A DNA stretch of 64,000 nucleotides from Acrocarpospora phusangensis (GCF_016862995.1 NZ_BOOA01000005.1:124001-188000); one strand, 5' to 3'. Shown: positions 1 to 9,079, counted from the stretch's first letter. The notes: generated by a model not told the origin, from the sequence alone. Numbers and translations: made by a program.

Positions 1-48
1 TGCGGTCCGTGGCCGGGCCGGGGTCTTCCCGGGGGTCCTGGGAGTCAT
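1..48 (-). CDS. Start of a downstream gene of the iron-siderophore importer (partial)
   Basis: An ATG on the minus strand at 46-48 overlaps the TGA of the FecCD-type permease (45-47) in an ATGA arrangement, and the frame stays open for 16 codons to the window edge. Translational coupling to a siderophore permease suggests a second FecCD-type permease, as importers of this family often have two. Only the N-terminus, rich in Pro, Arg and Thr, is visible, so the function is inferred from position. Confidence 0.5.
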   Translation of the reverse strand, partial: MTPRTPGKTPARPRTA

Positions 49-1061
49 CGGTGGCGCTGCCTCGCCGCGAGTAGGAGAAACGTCGGCGTCCCGATCAGCG
101 CCGTCACGATGCCGACCGGGAGCTCCGCCGGGAAGGCGACGACCCGGCCGAGCAGGTCGGCGCAGACCAGCAGCAGCGGCCCGCCGACCAGGCACAGCCC
201 GGCCAGCCGCCGCAGGTCCCCGCCGCCGGGCAGCCGGCGCACGATGTGCGGCACGATCAGGCCGACGAAGCCGATCGGGCCGCTGACCGCGACCGCCGAC
301 CCGGCCAGGAGCACGACCAGCAGCGAGGCGAGGGCGGCGACGTGCCGGGTGTTCTGGCCGAGCGACTGCCCGGTCGTCACGTCGAGTTCGAGGACGCCGA
401 GGTGCCGCCCGAACAGCAGCGCCGCCGCGCACCCGGCGATCGTGAACGGCAGGATCACCGAGACCTTCGACCAGTCCGCCCCCGTCACCGAGCCCGCGAG
501 CCAGAACACCAGGTCCTGGGTGCTGGCGCTCATGATGAGCAGGGCCTGGACGAGCGCGGTGAGCACGAGCTGCAGAGTGATGCCGGCCAGGGCGAGCCCC
601 ACGGTGGTCACCGCGCCGGAGAGCGACAGGAACCACATGATCGCCCCGACCGCGGCCGCCCCCGCGAAGGCGGGCAGCACGGTTCCGCCCGTGCCGAGGC
701 CCGGCAGGATCGCGACGGTCAGGACGATGGCCACCGAGGCGCCGGCGTTGATGCCGAAGGTCTGCGGGGAGGCCAGCGGGTTGCGGGTGAGAGTCTGCGC
801 GAGCAGCCCGGCGACGGCGAGATTGGCCCCGACGAGGACGGCCAGTACGGCCCGCGGGAGCCGTACGTCGAGGACCAGCGCGTGGTCGGCCGACCCGTCC
901 CAGACCAGCAGCCCCTGCAGGGCCCGGCTGAACGACAGGCCGGAGGCCCCGACGCACACGCTGGCGACCACCGCCACGGCGAGGAGTCCCGCCATGGCGA
1001 GGACCGGCGCCGGGGCCTTCCTGATCTCGCTGCTGACCGTGTGCTGGTCAGGCGTCGCCAT
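45..1061 (-). CDS. FecCD-family ferric-siderophore ABC transporter permease
   Basis: This 338-residue, very hydrophobic protein has the length and motifs of BtuC/FecCD permeases, including the LVGANLAVAGLLAQTLTRNP region near residues 76-95 and the GPIGFVGLIVPHIVR segment near residue 260 that contacts the ATPase. It forms the membrane channel for ferric-siderophore import. Its start overlaps the end of the binding-protein gene by 14 nt, so the two are probably co-translated. The ATPase gene is not in the window and may lie beyond the left edge. Family assignment is firm; the siderophore is unknown. Confidence 0.93.
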   Translation of the reverse strand: MATPDQHTVSSEIRKAPAPVLAMAGLLAVAVVASVCVGASGLSFSRALQGLLVWDGSADHALVLDVRLPRAVLAVLVGANLAVAGLLAQTLTRNPLASPQTFGINAGASVAIVLTVAILPGLGTGGTVLPAFAGAAAVGAIMWFLSLSGAVTTVGLALAGITLQLVLTALVQALLIMSASTQDLVFWLAGSVTGADWSKVSVILPFTIAGCAAALLFGRHLGVLELDVTTGQSLGQNTRHVAALASLLVVLLAGSAVAVSGPIGFVGLIVPHIVRRLPGGGDLRRLAGLCLVGGPLLLVCADLLGRVVAFPAELPVGIVTALIGTPTFLLLAARQRHR

Positions 1062-2010
1062 AGACGTTCCGCAGGATCGTCTGGGCGATCACCTCGGCGG
1101 TGCCGAGGCCGCGGAACCGGGAGAACTGGTTGCGGTCGACCACGTAGACCTGCTTGTCCCGCTCGGCGGCGACGCCCTTCCAGGTGGCGGTGTCCTTCCA
1201 CTGGTCGTAGGCGGTGCCGGCGCCGTCGGTGGCGATGAGGAGCACGCCGGGGTTGACCGCCGCGACCCGCTCCAGACCGGCCCCGGACTCCGTGGGGTCG
1301 GTGGCCTGTACGGCCGGGGTGAGGCCGAGGGTCTGGAAGACCGAGCCGGTGAAGGAGGCGGCCGTGTGCAGGGTCATCGAGTCGGGGGTCGAGACGGCCA
1401 GCATGAAGGTGCGCTTCTCGTCTGCGGGGATCTTCGCCGCCAGGTCCGCCATGGTCTGTTCGTGCTTCTTGACGGCCTGCACGCCGGTCTCGCGGTCGCC
1501 GAGCGCCTCGCCGATGGTGACGACGGCGTCCTTGATCTCCTGGTAGCTGCCCTCCCAGCTGTTGAGGACGATGGTCGGGGCGATGGACCCGAGCTGCTTG
1601 TAGATCTTGGCGTGCCGGGTGGAGTCGGCGATGATCAGGTCGGGCTTGAGGCTGCTCACCAGCTCCAGGTTGGGCTCCAGCCGGGTGCCGACGGAGGTGT
1701 ATTCGATCTTCTTGTCGAGGAGCTGCTGGATGCGCTCCGCCGACTCGTCGTCGGCGATGCCCACCGGGGTGACGCCGAGCAGGTCCAGCGCCTGGACGAA
1801 GGAGTACTCCAGGGCGACCACCCGCTGGGGCTTCGCACCGACCTCGGTGGTGCCGAGGACGTGGGTGATCGTGTGCGTGGGGCCGGCCGACGCGGCGCCG
1901 GACGAATCGCCGCCGCAGCCCGCGAGGACGGTGGCGCCCAGGAGCAGCGTCGCGATGGTCGCGACCAGGGTTCTCCAGGAGCGTGAGTCCTGCCGGGGTG
2001 GATGTTGCAT
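1048..2010 (-). CDS. Ferric-siderophore substrate-binding lipoprotein (FecB/FepB type)
   Basis: This 320-residue protein begins with a basic N-terminus, a hydrophobic stretch and a lipobox (LAGC, Cys near residue 32) followed by a Gly/Ser/Asp linker, so it should be a membrane-anchored lipoprotein. The body has the type III periplasmic-binding-protein pattern, including GTTEVGAKPQRVVALEY near residue 52 and LKPDLIIADS near 121. It captures ferric siderophore for the permease encoded immediately downstream. A DtxR/IdeR-like box lies 23 bp upstream of the ATG, which indicates repression when iron is plentiful. Confidence 0.93.
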   Translation of the reverse strand: MQHPPRQDSRSWRTLVATIATLLLGATVLAGCGGDSSGAASAGPTHTITHVLGTTEVGAKPQRVVALEYSFVQALDLLGVTPVGIADDESAERIQQLLDKKIEYTSVGTRLEPNLELVSSLKPDLIIADSTRHAKIYKQLGSIAPTIVLNSWEGSYQEIKDAVVTIGEALGDRETGVQAVKKHEQTMADLAAKIPADEKRTFMLAVSTPDSMTLHTAASFTGSVFQTLGLTPAVQATDPTESGAGLERVAAVNPGVLLIATDGAGTAYDQWKDTATWKGVAAERDKQVYVVDRNQFSRFRGLGTAEVIAQTILRNVYGDA

Positions 2011-2032
2011 GCCGTACCCTTCTCATCCCTAC

Positions 2033-2051
2033 TAAAGCAAGGCTTACCTAA
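2033..2051 (-). promoter_or_regulatory. DtxR/IdeR-type iron box
   Basis: Read on the minus strand the 19 bases are TTAGGTAAGCCTTGCTTTA. Against the iron-box consensus TWAGGTWAGSCTWACCTWA about 15 of 19 positions agree, with a perfect left half and a degraded right half. It lies directly upstream of the siderophore-binding lipoprotein gene. It could also influence the divergent dipeptidase gene at 2129. Confidence 0.75.
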
Positions 2052-2128
2052 ATAAACGTCGCATAGGGTACAAAAGGGTCTTGTTGTCGGATACACCGCC
2101 CCCGGGTTTTCGGTCCAGGATGTGCCCC

Positions 2129-3091
2129 ATGACTTCCGACCGCCGCGCCTTCTGGGAGCAGCACGCCTGCCTGCCCCTCACCCTCGACGCCGACGTCAGC
2201 GACATCCTGCGCTACCGCCGCCCCGGCGGCGCCTACGTGTGCGTCAACGTCGGCTACGCGCCGCACTCCCGCGAGGACTCCCTCGCCTACATCGACCATT
2301 TCACCCGCTCGATCGAGGCCCACCCCGACCTGGAGATCGCGACCACCATCGGCGAGATCGACGCCGCCCTTCCCGGCGACCGGATCGTGGTGGCGTTCGA
2401 CCTGGAGGACTCCAACCCGCTCGCGGGGGACCTCGACATGGTGCGGACCTTCTACGACCTGGGCGTGAAATCGCTGCTGCCGAGCTACAACAACGGCAAC
2501 GCCGCCGGGTGCGGCTGCCTCGACAAGACCGACACCGGCCTCACCGCGTACGGCCGAGACCTGGTCAGGCGGATGAACGAGGTGGGCATGCTGGTGGACG
2601 GGTCGCACTGCAGCACTCGTACCGGGCTGGATCTCTCGGAGGTCTCCGAGCAGCCGATGATCTACTCGCATTCGGCGATGCGCGGGCTGTGGGACCACGT
2701 CCGCAACATCACCGACGAGCAGGCCCGGGAGTGCGCCGCGACCGGCGGCGTCATCGGCATCCCCGGCGTCGGCATCTTCCTGGGCCCCAACACCGCGACC
2801 CTGGACGCCTTCATCGCCCACATCGACTACGCCGTCGAACTGGTCGGGCCCGAGCACGTCGGCATCGGCAGCGACTACTCCTTCGACGCCGAGGACGTGA
2901 TGGCGGATCTGGAGGCCAACCCGCACCTGTTCCCGGAGGAGTACACCCGCTGGGGTGTGATCCAGTTCGTCGAGCCGGAGACCACGCTGCTGGTCGAGCA
3001 CGAACTGGTCAGGCGCGGCTACCCGGAGGAGGCCGTACGCGGCATCCTGGGCGGCAACTTCCGGCGGGTCGCCAGCCAGGTCTGGACGTAG
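2129..3091 (+). CDS. Membrane-dipeptidase-like (peptidase family M19) protein
   Basis: The 320-residue product has the M19 barrel pattern: a metal-bridging Glu in AFDLEDSN (E93), His in VDGSHCS (H160), His in IYSHSAMRG (H181) and Asp in GIGSDYSFD (D249). Family M19 enzymes hydrolyse dipeptides, often L-Xaa-D-Xaa, which suits the downstream D-amino acid genes. The N-terminal metal motif, usually HxD, reads D20-A-D22 here, which is unusual. No signal peptide is visible, so it should be cytoplasmic. The start at 2129 is chosen because AGGA lies 8 nt upstream; TTG at 2081 and ATG at 2120 are alternatives. Confidence 0.88.
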   Translation: MTSDRRAFWEQHACLPLTLDADVSDILRYRRPGGAYVCVNVGYAPHSREDSLAYIDHFTRSIEAHPDLEIATTIGEIDAALPGDRIVVAFDLEDSNPLAGDLDMVRTFYDLGVKSLLPSYNNGNAAGCGCLDKTDTGLTAYGRDLVRRMNEVGMLVDGSHCSTRTGLDLSEVSEQPMIYSHSAMRGLWDHVRNITDEQARECAATGGVIGIPGVGIFLGPNTATLDAFIAHIDYAVELVGPEHVGIGSDYSFDAEDVMADLEANPHLFPEEYTRWGVIQFVEPETTLLVEHELVRRGYPEEAVRGILGGNFRRVASQVWT

Positions 3092-3099
3092 GCGTTCGT

Positions 3100-3139
3100 C
3101 CGATCGGACAACCGGAACCGGCTGGGGTTGTCCGATCGG
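3100..3139. promoter_or_regulatory. Inverted repeat (candidate operator/promoter) ahead of the peptide operon
   Basis: Two 14-base arms, CCGATCGGACAACC (3100-3113) and its exact reverse complement (3126-3139), flank a 12-base spacer. Each arm contains the palindrome CCGATCGG. GAATACT just downstream (3142-3148) could act as a -10. The same CCGATCGGA core occurs in the promoter of the PucR-type regulator at 14268-14276, so this may be its binding site. It could instead be a hairpin after the dipeptidase stop codon, although no T-run follows. Confidence 0.5.
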
Positions 3140-3178
3140 CTGAATACTGCGGCAGATGCGCTCTCTACTCTCGGCAGC

Positions 3179-4558
3179 ATGATGTCGCCAGAGAGTGTGC
3201 GGAGCTGGCTCGACGAGCACTTCGCCCGGATCGTGGCCGAACGCGGAGTGCCGGGCGCCTCGGTCGCCGTCCTCACGCGGGGCCAGGTGCTCACCGCCGC
3301 CGCCGGTGTCCTCAGCAGGGCCACCGGCGTCGAGGCGACCGCCGACGCGGTCTTCCAGATCGGGTCGATCACCAAGCTGTGGACCAGCACGCTGGTGATG
3401 CAGCTGGTCGACGACGGCCTGGTCGATCTCGACGCGCCGCTGCGCACGTACCTGCCCGGCTTCACCGTACGCGACGAGGCCGCGGCGGCCGCGATCACCA
3501 CGCGGCAGCTGCTGTGCCACGTGGCGGGCTTCGAAGGCGACATCTTCACCGACACCGGCCGCGGTGAGGACGCCGTCGAGAAGTACCTCGACTCGATCCA
3601 CGACATCCCGCAGCTCTTCGAACCCGGCGAGGTCTTCTCCTACAACAACACCGGGTTCGTGGTGCTCGGCCGCCTGGTCGAGGTGCTGCGCGGCAAACCC
3701 TTCGACGAGGTGCTGATCGAGCGCCTGGCCGGCCCGCTCGGGCTCACCCACGTCTCGCCGAGCCCGTACGAGGCGATCCTGCACCGGGCCGCCGTCGGCC
3801 ACGTGCCCGGCGCGGACGGCGCGATGACGCCCGCGCCGACGTGGGCGCTGGCCAGGTCCAACGCGCCCGCCGGATCCATGCTCGCCATGACCGCCCGCGA
3901 CCTGCTCGGCTTCGTCGCCATGCACCTCGCGGGCGGTACGGCACCGGACGGCTCGGTCGTGCTGACGCCCGGCAGCGTGGCCGCCATGCGGCAGCCGCAG
4001 GTCAAGGTGCCCCGCCTCAGCGGCATGGCCGAGGCGTGGGGCCTTGGCTGGGAACTGGGGGAGTACGACGGCCACGCCGTCATCGGCCACGACGGCGGGA
4101 CCATCGGCCAGGCCGCCTTCCTCCGGTTCGCGCCCGAGCACGGCGTCGCCATCGCGCTGCTGACCAACGGCGGCGACTTCTTCGGCATCTTCGACGACGT
4201 CCTGGCCCACCTGCTCGACCGGCTCACCGGCATCACCCTGCCGGGCCGCCCGGTGCCGCCGGCCGCGCCGGAGCCGATCGACCCGGCGCCGTACCTGGGC
4301 CGCTACACGGACACGATCTACGACATCACCGTCAGCCAGGACGACGACGGCGCGATCTGGCTCGACCGGGTGCCGAAGGACGTCATCGCCGAGATCGGCG
4401 GCAAGCCCATGCGCAGCCGGCTGGTGCACCTCGAGGGCGACTCGCTGATCGCCCTCGAACCGATCCACGGCATCCACCCCGTCTACGCCTTCATCGGACG
4501 CGACGACGCGGGCCTCGCGAAGTACGTCCACTACGGCCGTGTGGTGGCCCGCGCCTGA
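3179..4558 (+). CDS. Serine hydrolase, beta-lactamase/S12 peptidase family (first paralogue)
   Basis: This protein of about 459 residues has the class C beta-lactamase/D-aminopeptidase signature: SxxK in IGSITK (S63, K66), YxN in SYNNTGF, and HDG in GHDGGTIG in place of KTG. The last 100 residues form a small beta-rich domain of the type often appended to such hydrolases. S12 members include DD-carboxypeptidases, D-aminopeptidases and esterases. Absence of a signal peptide and the position ahead of a peptide importer favour cleavage of imported D-residue peptides. The start is either of two adjacent ATGs (3179 or 3182); an upstream TTG at 3128 lies inside the inverted repeat and is less likely. 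Confidence 0.88.
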   Translation: MMSPESVRSWLDEHFARIVAERGVPGASVAVLTRGQVLTAAAGVLSRATGVEATADAVFQIGSITKLWTSTLVMQLVDDGLVDLDAPLRTYLPGFTVRDEAAAAAITTRQLLCHVAGFEGDIFTDTGRGEDAVEKYLDSIHDIPQLFEPGEVFSYNNTGFVVLGRLVEVLRGKPFDEVLIERLAGPLGLTHVSPSPYEAILHRAAVGHVPGADGAMTPAPTWALARSNAPAGSMLAMTARDLLGFVAMHLAGGTAPDGSVVLTPGSVAAMRQPQVKVPRLSGMAEAWGLGWELGEYDGHAVIGHDGGTIGQAAFLRFAPEHGVAIALLTNGGDFFGIFDDVLAHLLDRLTGITLPGRPVPPAAPEPIDPAPYLGRYTDTIYDITVSQDDDGAIWLDRVPKDVIAEIGGKPMRSRLVHLEGDSLIALEPIHGIHPVYAFIGRDDAGLAKYVHYGRVVARA

Positions 4559-4594
4559 GATCTCCTCCGCTCACCCCCCAGCAAAAGGAATCGC

Positions 4595-6190
4595 ATGACT
4601 CCCTTCCGCACGAGGGCCCTCGCGGCGCTCGCCCTGACCGGTTCGGTCGGTTTGGCTGCCTGCGGCAGCGACGCGCCCCAGTCCGCCGGGCCGGGTGACG
4701 ACGCCCCGTACGTCAACGGCAAGACCTTCACCCTCAACCTGGCCGCGGACCCGGGCGCCCTCGATCCGCAGGGCTCGGCGGTGAGCGCCCTGTTCGGCAT
4801 GACACAGTTCGCGTACGACAACCTGGTGAACGTCGCCGAGGACGGCACGATCCTCCCGCAGCTGGCAGGCGCGTGGACCGTCGAGGGCACCACTCTCACG
4901 TTCGACATCAAGAGCGGCGTCACCTGCGCCGACGGCACCCCGTTCACGGCCCAGACGGTGGTCGACAACATCGCCTACGTGGAGAACCCGGACAACAAGA
5001 GCCCGTTCCTGGGCGTCTTCATCCCGGCCGGCGCGACCGCCTCCGCCTCCGGCTCGAAGGTCACCGTCAAGCTGGCCGCGCCGGCGCCGTTCGCGCTGAA
5101 CTCGTTCTCCAACCTGCCGATGGTGTGCGACGCCGGCATGAAGGACCGCGCCACCCTCAAGGCCGGCACCAACGGCACCGGCCCGTACGTGCTGACCGAG
5201 GCGGTCCCCTCCGACCACTACACCTACCAGCTCCGCCAGGGCTACACGTGGGGTCCCGGCGGCGCCACCTCGGCCGAGACGGGCATGCCGGCCAAGGTGA
5301 TCTTCAAGATCGTCGCCAACGAGACCACCTCGGCCAACGAACTGCTCGCCGGCACCGCCAACGCCGTCCAGATCACCGGTCCCGACGCCGACCGCCTCGC
5401 CGCGGCGAAACTGGACTCCGTGGGCACGCAGGCGCTGATCGGCCAGCAGTGGTACAACCACGCGTCCGGCCACAGCACCGGGGACCCGGCGGTGCGCATG
5501 GCGTTGACGCAGGCGGTCGACTTCAAGCAGCTGCAGGTCGCGCTCACCTCCGGCAAGGGCGTCGGCGCGACCCAGCTGGCCACCCTTGAGCCGACCGGAT
5601 GCGACGGCGACGCCGTGACCGGCCATGTGCCGGCCTTCGACGCCACCGCCGCCGGGGCCACCCTCGACGCCGCCGGCTGGACGAAGGGCCCGGACGGCGT
5701 CCGCGCCAAGGACGGCAAGAAGCTCTCCGCCTCCTTCATCTACGACACCTCGCTCGGGACCGGCGGAAGCGCCGCCGCCGAACTGGCCGTGGCGGCCTGG
5801 AAGGCGGCCGGCATCGAGGTCGAGGCCACCCAGCAGAACTCCACGCAGCTCACCGGCGCGCTCTTCGGCACCGGTGACTGGGACATCGCCTGGGCGCCGG
5901 TCAACGTCAGCACGCCCGACCAGATCATGCCGTTCGTCTCCGGCCCCGCGGCCCCGAAGGGCACGAACTTCGCCGCCATCGAGAACGCCGACTACCAGGC
6001 CCTCGCCACCAAGGCCATGAGCGCCAACGGGGCCGCCGGCTGCCAGGACTGGTTCGCGGCGGAGCAGGCCCTCTACCAGGCCGCCGACCTGGTGCCGTTC
6101 GCCAACAACGTGATCCCGACCTTCCTCAATGGCGCGAAGCTGTCCATCGTCGGCAGCATCGTCCCGACCAGCATCCGGATGCTCGGCTGA
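4595..6190 (+). CDS. Peptide ABC transporter substrate-binding lipoprotein (SBP family 5)
   Basis: The 531-residue protein starts with a lipoprotein signal (lipobox LAAC, Cys near residue 24) and has the DppA/OppA fold landmarks: DPGALDPQGS near residue 53, a DNLVNVAEDGTILPQLAG segment, and TFDIKSGVTCADGTPFTA. It would bind oligopeptides outside the membrane and deliver them to the permeases that follow. An AAAGGA ribosome site lies 7 nt before the ATG. The next gene begins 2 nt after the stop, so all transporter genes are probably one operon. Confidence 0.93.
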   Translation: MTPFRTRALAALALTGSVGLAACGSDAPQSAGPGDDAPYVNGKTFTLNLAADPGALDPQGSAVSALFGMTQFAYDNLVNVAEDGTILPQLAGAWTVEGTTLTFDIKSGVTCADGTPFTAQTVVDNIAYVENPDNKSPFLGVFIPAGATASASGSKVTVKLAAPAPFALNSFSNLPMVCDAGMKDRATLKAGTNGTGPYVLTEAVPSDHYTYQLRQGYTWGPGGATSAETGMPAKVIFKIVANETTSANELLAGTANAVQITGPDADRLAAAKLDSVGTQALIGQQWYNHASGHSTGDPAVRMALTQAVDFKQLQVALTSGKGVGATQLATLEPTGCDGDAVTGHVPAFDATAAGATLDAAGWTKGPDGVRAKDGKKLSASFIYDTSLGTGGSAAAELAVAAWKAAGIEVEATQQNSTQLTGALFGTGDWDIAWAPVNVSTPDQIMPFVSGPAAPKGTNFAAIENADYQALATKAMSANGAAGCQDWFAAEQALYQAADLVPFANNVIPTFLNGAKLSIVGSIVPTSIRMLG

Positions 6191-6192
6191 CG

Positions 6193-7188
6193 ATGAAGAG
6201 TCCGACAGCGGCAGCCGTCCCGCCCGTGGCCGGCCTGTGGTCGCACCGGTGGCTGCGTTTCGCGCTCCGGCGCACGGGCCGGCTGCTGGCGTCGCTCTGG
6301 GTCCTGGTGACCGCCTCGTTCCTGATGATCCATCTGGTCCCGGGGGATCCGGTGCGGGCCGCGCTCGGCCCGACCGCCCCGGCGGAGCTGGTGCTGGCGC
6401 ACAAAGAGGAGCTCGGCCTGCTGGACCCGCTCTGGCAGCAGTACGGCGACTACCTGACCCGCCTCCTCCACGGGGACCTGGGCGTCTCGATCACGAGCCG
6501 GCTTCCCGTGGGGGAGACGATCGCCCAGCGCCTGCCCGCGACCGCCGAGCTGGCCTTGGCCGCGTTCCTCCTGTCGATGATCGTCGCGGTGCCCGTGGGC
6601 GTGGTGATGGCGGTGATCACCCGCCACGGGAAGGGGCGGCGGACGGAACTGGCGTTCACGGGGACGAACGTGGTGCTGGGCGCGATCCCGGACTTCCTGT
6701 TCGGCGTCGGGCTCGTCTACCTGCTGGCCGTGCAGACCAACGTGTTCCCGGTGGCGGGCCGCGACGGCCTCGACTCGTACGTGCTGCCGGTGCTCGCGCT
6801 GGCGATCGGCCCCGCCGCGGTGCTGTCCCGCATCGTCCGCGTGGAGATGCTCGCCGTGATGGAAGCCGACTACATCCGTACGGCACGGGCCAAACGCCTC
6901 ACGCCGCTGCGGGTCCACCTCATGCACGCCCTGCCCAACGCCGTCACGGCGACCCTCACCCTCGGGGGCCTGCTGCTGAGTTCGCTCGTGGCCGGCACGG
7001 TTCTGGTGGAGAACGTCTTCGCCTGGCCCGGCCTGGGTTCGTCGATCGTGTCCTCGATCGTCTCGAAGGACTATCCGCTGGTCCAGGGGACCGTCCTGGT
7101 CTACGGCGTCGGCGTCCTGCTGATCAACACCGTCGTCGACGTGGCGCTCGCGCTGCTCGACCCCCGTTCGGCGATCGGAGAGAGCTGA
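6193..7188 (+). CDS. Peptide ABC transporter permease, DppB type
   Basis: This 331-residue membrane protein has the DppB layout: an N-terminal membrane segment (LLASLWVLVTASFLMIHLV), the conserved VPGDPVRAALGP loop, and the ATPase-contact EAA-like loop ADYIRTARAKRLTPLRVHLMHALPNA near residue 220. It pairs with the DppC-like half of the fused protein immediately downstream to form the transmembrane channel. It starts 2 nt after the binding-protein stop codon. Confidence 0.93.
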   Translation: MKSPTAAAVPPVAGLWSHRWLRFALRRTGRLLASLWVLVTASFLMIHLVPGDPVRAALGPTAPAELVLAHKEELGLLDPLWQQYGDYLTRLLHGDLGVSITSRLPVGETIAQRLPATAELALAAFLLSMIVAVPVGVVMAVITRHGKGRRTELAFTGTNVVLGAIPDFLFGVGLVYLLAVQTNVFPVAGRDGLDSYVLPVLALAIGPAAVLSRIVRVEMLAVMEADYIRTARAKRLTPLRVHLMHALPNAVTATLTLGGLLLSSLVAGTVLVENVFAWPGLGSSIVSSIVSKDYPLVQGTVLVYGVGVLLINTVVDVALALLDPRSAIGES

Positions 7189-7189
7189 G

Positions 7190-9079
7190 ATGCGCGCCTC
7201 CCGCGTTCTGCTCAGGCCTGTCGGCTTCGCCGGATTCGGCCTCCTGGCCGTCGTACTGTTCGTCGCCGTGTTCGGCCCGGTCCTGTGGGGTGACCGGGCC
7301 GCGGTGGTCGAAACCGGCAATCTGCTCGACGGCCCGTCGGCCGAGCACTGGATCGGCACCGACAACCTCGGCCGGGACCTGTTCTCCCGGGTGCTGGTGG
7401 CCGCCAGGCTCTCCATCGTGCTGGCCCTGGCGGCGACGGCGATCAGCATGGTGCTGGGCATCGTCCTGGGCGCGGCGCCGATGCTGGTCGGACGGCGGCT
7501 GGGCCGCCTGATCACGGCGGGCGTCAACGTGCTGGTGGCCTTCCCCGGCGTGCTGCTCGTACTCTTCTTCGCCGTCATCTTCGGCGTCGGCGCGCGCGGG
7601 GCGGCACTCGCCGTGGGCCTGGCCGGCGCGCCCGCGTTCGCCCGGCTCTGTCACACCCTCGTCGCGGCCGTCTCCGAGCGGGACTACATCGCCGCCGCCC
7701 GCATCGCGGGCGTCAGCAAGATCCGTGTGCTCGTACGGCACGTGCTGCCGAACATCGCCGAACCGCTCATCGTCAACGCGACCATGGCCGCCGGCGGGGT
7801 GCTCCTCACCTTCGCCGGGCTCTCGTTCCTGGGACTGGGGGTGCAGGCCCCGGACTACGACTGGGGCAAGCTCATGCAGGACGGCCTCAACGGCATCTAC
7901 GTCCACCCCCTCGCGGCGCTCGGGCCGGGCATCGCCGTCGTCCTCGCGGGACTCGCGTTCAACCTCACGGGCGAGGCCTTCGCGGCCGCGTTCGGCATCG
8001 GCGAGACGTCCGGCAGAGTGCGCCGGGAAGCCCCGGCCACCGCCGATCGCGAGCACGCGGTGGCGGCTCCCGAGCCTGGCGCGGTCCTCTCGGTGGGCGA
8101 CCTGCGGGTGACGATCCCCGGCGCCCAGAACCCGATCCGGGCGGTACGGGGCGTCACGTTCGCCGTGCGGGACGGCGAAGCCGTCGGCGTCGTCGGCGAG
8201 TCCGGCTCCGGCAAGTCGCTGACGGCGCTGGCCGTGGCCCGGCTCATCGAGCAGCCGATCCGCGTCGAGGCCGATCACCTGGTCTTCGCGGGAGAGGACC
8301 TCATGGCCGGCGGCGACCCCGAGTCCCTGCGCAAACGCCTCGGCACCTCGCTGGCCGTCGTCTTCCAGGACCCCATGACCTCCTTCAACCCGGCGCACCG
8401 GGTCGGGCCGCAGCTGGCCGAGGTGAGCCGCTTCCACCAGGGACTGAGCCGCAGGGCGGCCTTCGCCCGCGCGGTCGACCGCCTCCGCGCGGTGAAGATC
8501 CGCGAGCCCGAGCGGCGCGCGAGGCAGTACCCCTTCGAGTTCTCCGGGGGGATGCGCCAGCGGGCGATGATCGGCATGGGTCTCATGGGGACCCCGCGGC
8601 TGATCATCGCCGACGAGCCGACCACCGCCCTCGACGTCACCGTGCAGCGGCAGGTCCTCGAACTCCTCGCCGAGGTGCGCCGCGACACCGGCGCCGCCCT
8701 CCTGCTCATCAGCCACGACGTCTCGGTCGTGACGGACGTGTGCGACCGCGTCCTGGTGATGTACGCCGGCCGCATCGTCGAGGAGCTGCCGGCCGCGGAC
8801 CTGCGCACGCTCGCCCGGCACCCGTACACGCGGGCGCTCGTGGCGGCGGTGCCGGACATGGAGACCGACCTGACCCGGCCGCTCGCCGTCATCCCCGGCC
8901 TGCCGGTCGATCCGGCGCACATCCCGGACGGCTGCGCCTTCGCGGCCCGCTGCCCGCTCGCCGACGACCGCTGCCGCGCGGTCGAACCGCCGCTCCTGTC
9001 CTCCCCGGCGGGCGACCGCGTGGCGTGCCACAAGGCCGGGCAGCCGCTTCCCGCCGACACCGTGGAGGTCACCGCATGA
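7190..9079 (+). CDS. Fused peptide ABC transporter permease-ATPase (DppC-DppD type)
   Basis: The 629-residue product joins two subunits that are usually separate. Residues about 1-270 are a DppC-like permease with HWIGTDNLGRDLFSRVL and the EAA-like loop RDYIAAARIAGVSKIRVLVRH. After a linker rich in Ala and Pro, residues about 295-629 are a DppD-like ATPase with Walker A GESGSGKS near residue 337, FSGGMRQRAMI, Walker B LIIADEPTTALD, and the Cys-rich oligopeptide-ATPase tail with CAFAARCPLADDRC. Fusion fixes stoichiometry between a membrane half and its motor. The frame is continuous, so this is not a sequencing join. The start is 1 nt after the previous TGA. Confidence 0.92.
   Translation: MRASRVLLRPVGFAGFGLLAVVLFVAVFGPVLWGDRAAVVETGNLLDGPSAEHWIGTDNLGRDLFSRVLVAARLSIVLALAATAISMVLGIVLGAAPMLVGRRLGRLITAGVNVLVAFPGVLLVLFFAVIFGVGARGAALAVGLAGAPAFARLCHTLVAAVSERDYIAAARIAGVSKIRVLVRHVLPNIAEPLIVNATMAAGGVLLTFAGLSFLGLGVQAPDYDWGKLMQDGLNGIYVHPLAALGPGIAVVLAGLAFNLTGEAFAAAFGIGETSGRVRREAPATADREHAVAAPEPGAVLSVGDLRVTIPGAQNPIRAVRGVTFAVRDGEAVGVVGESGSGKSLTALAVARLIEQPIRVEADHLVFAGEDLMAGGDPESLRKRLGTSLAVVFQDPMTSFNPAHRVGPQLAEVSRFHQGLSRRAAFARAVDRLRAVKIREPERRARQYPFEFSGGMRQRAMIGMGLMGTPRLIIADEPTTALDVTVQRQVLELLAEVRRDTGAALLLISHDVSVVTDVCDRVLVMYAGRIVEELPAADLRTLARHPYTRALVAAVPDMETDLTRPLAVIPGLPVDPAHIPDGCAFAARCPLADDRCRAVEPPLLSSPAGDRVACHKAGQPLPADTVEVTA

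Noticed and set aside
3100-3139. Rho-independent terminator after the dipeptidase gene
   Set aside because: No T-run follows, the arms share a motif with a distant promoter and a -10-like element follows, so an operator is favoured, though not proven.
2048-4531. 827-codon minus-strand frame opposite the dipeptidase and first S12 gene
   Set aside because: Its composition (Val, Asp, Gly, Arg repeats) is typical of antisense frames, and both plus-strand genes have intact catalytic motifs.
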